Below are positions 6,176 to 7,226 of a stretch of DNA of 7,226 nt, one piece after another (the first letter of the stretch is position 1; each line of letters starts with the position of its first letter). Source of the DNA: Acidaminococcales bacterium (GTDB taxonomy: Bacteria; Bacillota; Negativicutes; Acidaminococcales; JAISLQ01); contig JAISPA010000027.1 of NCBI GenBank assembly GCA_031275255.1, positions 1-7,226 on the forward strand, written 5' to 3'. Below the pieces are notes generated by a model. That model searched no databases, was not told the origin of the DNA, and worked only from the letters and a program-made list of their open reading frames with translations. Made by a program: the position numbers and the translations under genes.

Positions 6176-7226
6176 ATGGAAGACGATGTTTTGCAAGCGT
6201 TAGCCAAACTGAATAATGAAAAAAATTACGAAGGCATTATTCAATCCGCTTTGCCCATTTCAGACAGGCGGCCCGACGACGTCAAAGTTCGTTACTGCCT
6301 GGCAATGGCTTATATTGCCAAAGGGGACAAAACTAACGGGCTGAAACATTTAAAGACGATAATCAACCAACCGTTGAGCGCCGATAAAGACGACGGCCGG
6401 CACAGATTATTTGTAAACCGGGTGATATTGCAGACCGTGGAGATTGCGGAACTGTCGCTTCACGGCGGAGATTCTCTGGGGAAAAATACGCTTCGCATGG
6501 TTAAGGACGTAAAGAATTTCGGGCATAAACGCAAAGAAAAGGATTTGGAACAGGGCGCGGAAGATATCTTAAAAAAATGGGTGCATATAAACTCGGCCAA
6601 ACAGCCGGTAGTGTCTTTGATTCCCGATTCGCCGCTGACTCTTCAAGTAGAGCCGACCAACGCCTGCAATCTGGACTGTACCATGTGCCCGCACAGCAAG
6701 ATGACCCGCAAGATCGGCTTTATGGAGCCGGCAATTTTTGACGAAGCGCTTGACGGATGGAAAAACAAGGTATTTGTCAAAGAACTGCGGCATTTAATTT
6801 TTGCCGCTGCTTTCCCCATCCTCAAGCGCGGCTCCGTCAAGCTCTTTTTTATGGGCGAGCCTTTGCTTCATAAGCAACTGGGGAAACTGATCGAAAGCGG
6901 GAACCGGGCCGGCTGCATTGTCGGCGTCCAGACCAACGGCACAGCCCTCGTAAGCAAAGAGGCCCGGGAAGGATTATTGACGGCAAAACCTTCCGTCATC
7001 GGCATCTCTCTTGACGGCATAAACGAAACGTCTTATCAGTCTGTCCGGCGCGGAGCGATCTGGCCGGACATTTGCAAAGCATTGGAGCAACTGCATAAAG
7101 AACGGAATGAAATGAATTTGGAAAAGAAAATATTGATTTTGATATCTTCCATTATTCCCGAATGGAATCAAGCGTCGCTTAACCGCGCACAAAAATTCCT
7201 TGAGCCGATTCGTCCTTTCGCAGACA
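6176..7226 (+). CDS. Radical SAM protein with TPR-like N-terminal domain, 3' partial
   Basis: The frame stays open from ATG 6176 to the window end (350 complete codons), so the C-terminus is outside. GAGGA at 6162-6166 lies 9 bases upstream; an in-frame ATG at 6155 has no good site. Residues 1 to about 130 are helical: NEKNYEGIIQSAL and RYCLAMAYIAKGD, with the following helix, resemble TPR helices. The radical SAM domain starts near residue 150: VEPTNACNLDCTMCPH carries the CxxxCxxC motif (C164, C168, C171) that binds the 4Fe-4S cluster. FFMGEPLLH (G227-E228-P229) is the SAM-contact motif, and GISLDGINE (276-284) followed by SVRRG is typical of SPASM/Twitch-type enzymes that modify peptides or proteins. 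Whether a C-terminal SPASM domain exists cannot be seen. It is probably co-transcribed with the TPR gene 50 bases upstream. The radical SAM class is firm; the substrate is unknown. Confidence 0.9.
   Translation, partial: MEDDVLQALAKLNNEKNYEGIIQSALPISDRRPDDVKVRYCLAMAYIAKGDKTNGLKHLKTIINQPLSADKDDGRHRLFVNRVILQTVEIAELSLHGGDSLGKNTLRMVKDVKNFGHKRKEKDLEQGAEDILKKWVHINSAKQPVVSLIPDSPLTLQVEPTNACNLDCTMCPHSKMTRKIGFMEPAIFDEALDGWKNKVFVKELRHLIFAAAFPILKRGSVKLFFMGEPLLHKQLGKLIESGNRAGCIVGVQTNGTALVSKEAREGLLTAKPSVIGISLDGINETSYQSVRRGAIWPDICKALEQLHKERNEMNLEKKILILISSIIPEWNQASLNRAQKFLEPIRPFAD

Overview
The window carries five forward-strand genes from what is probably a strictly anaerobic bacterium. Glycyl radical enzymes and their oxygen-sensitive activases occur mainly in anaerobes. 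Every start I can place has a strong GGAGG-type Shine-Dalgarno sequence 8-9 bases upstream, and base composition is moderately GC-rich. A Firmicute such as a Sporomusaceae/Negativicutes or Peptococcaceae member would fit, but this taxon is inference only.

Bases 1-4839 form a glycyl radical enzyme (GRE) locus. It holds a large GRE whose 5' end lies outside the window (to 2282), an MFS transporter (2388-3743) and a dedicated radical-SAM activase with two ferredoxin-like cluster motifs (3895-4839). The GRE resembles the arylacetate decarboxylase branch (4-hydroxyphenylacetate decarboxylase, HPAD) along its whole length, and its C-terminus is nearly the HPAD sequence. The HPAD pocket residues that hold the substrate appear to be replaced, and no HPAD small subunit is encoded in the window. 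The likely logic is that the MFS protein moves an organic acid or its product, the activase installs the glycyl radical, and the GRE carries out a radical C-C cleavage or related reaction on a substrate I cannot name.

The two gaps inside this locus each hold a strong inverted repeat without a U-tract (2317-2361 and 3770-3795). A second dyad lies directly before the activase ribosome binding site (3861-3880). These look like mRNA processing, stability or attenuation elements, or operators, rather than classical terminators.

Bases 4840-5180 hold no convincing gene. The first part (4850-4979) can fold into a branched structure closed by a long-range stem and followed by five T. A separate hairpin lies at 5009-5031. 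An AT-rich stretch (5068-5125) with -10-like boxes and an 18-base tandem repeat looks like a promoter for the next genes.

Bases 5181-7226 hold a second unit: a protein made almost wholly of six 42-residue TPR repeats, then a radical SAM protein with a TPR-like N-terminal half, which is open at the window end. They are probably co-transcribed (50-base gap). Their tie to the GRE locus is only by proximity, but a TPR protein next to a TPR-radical SAM fusion is the least explained part of the window.
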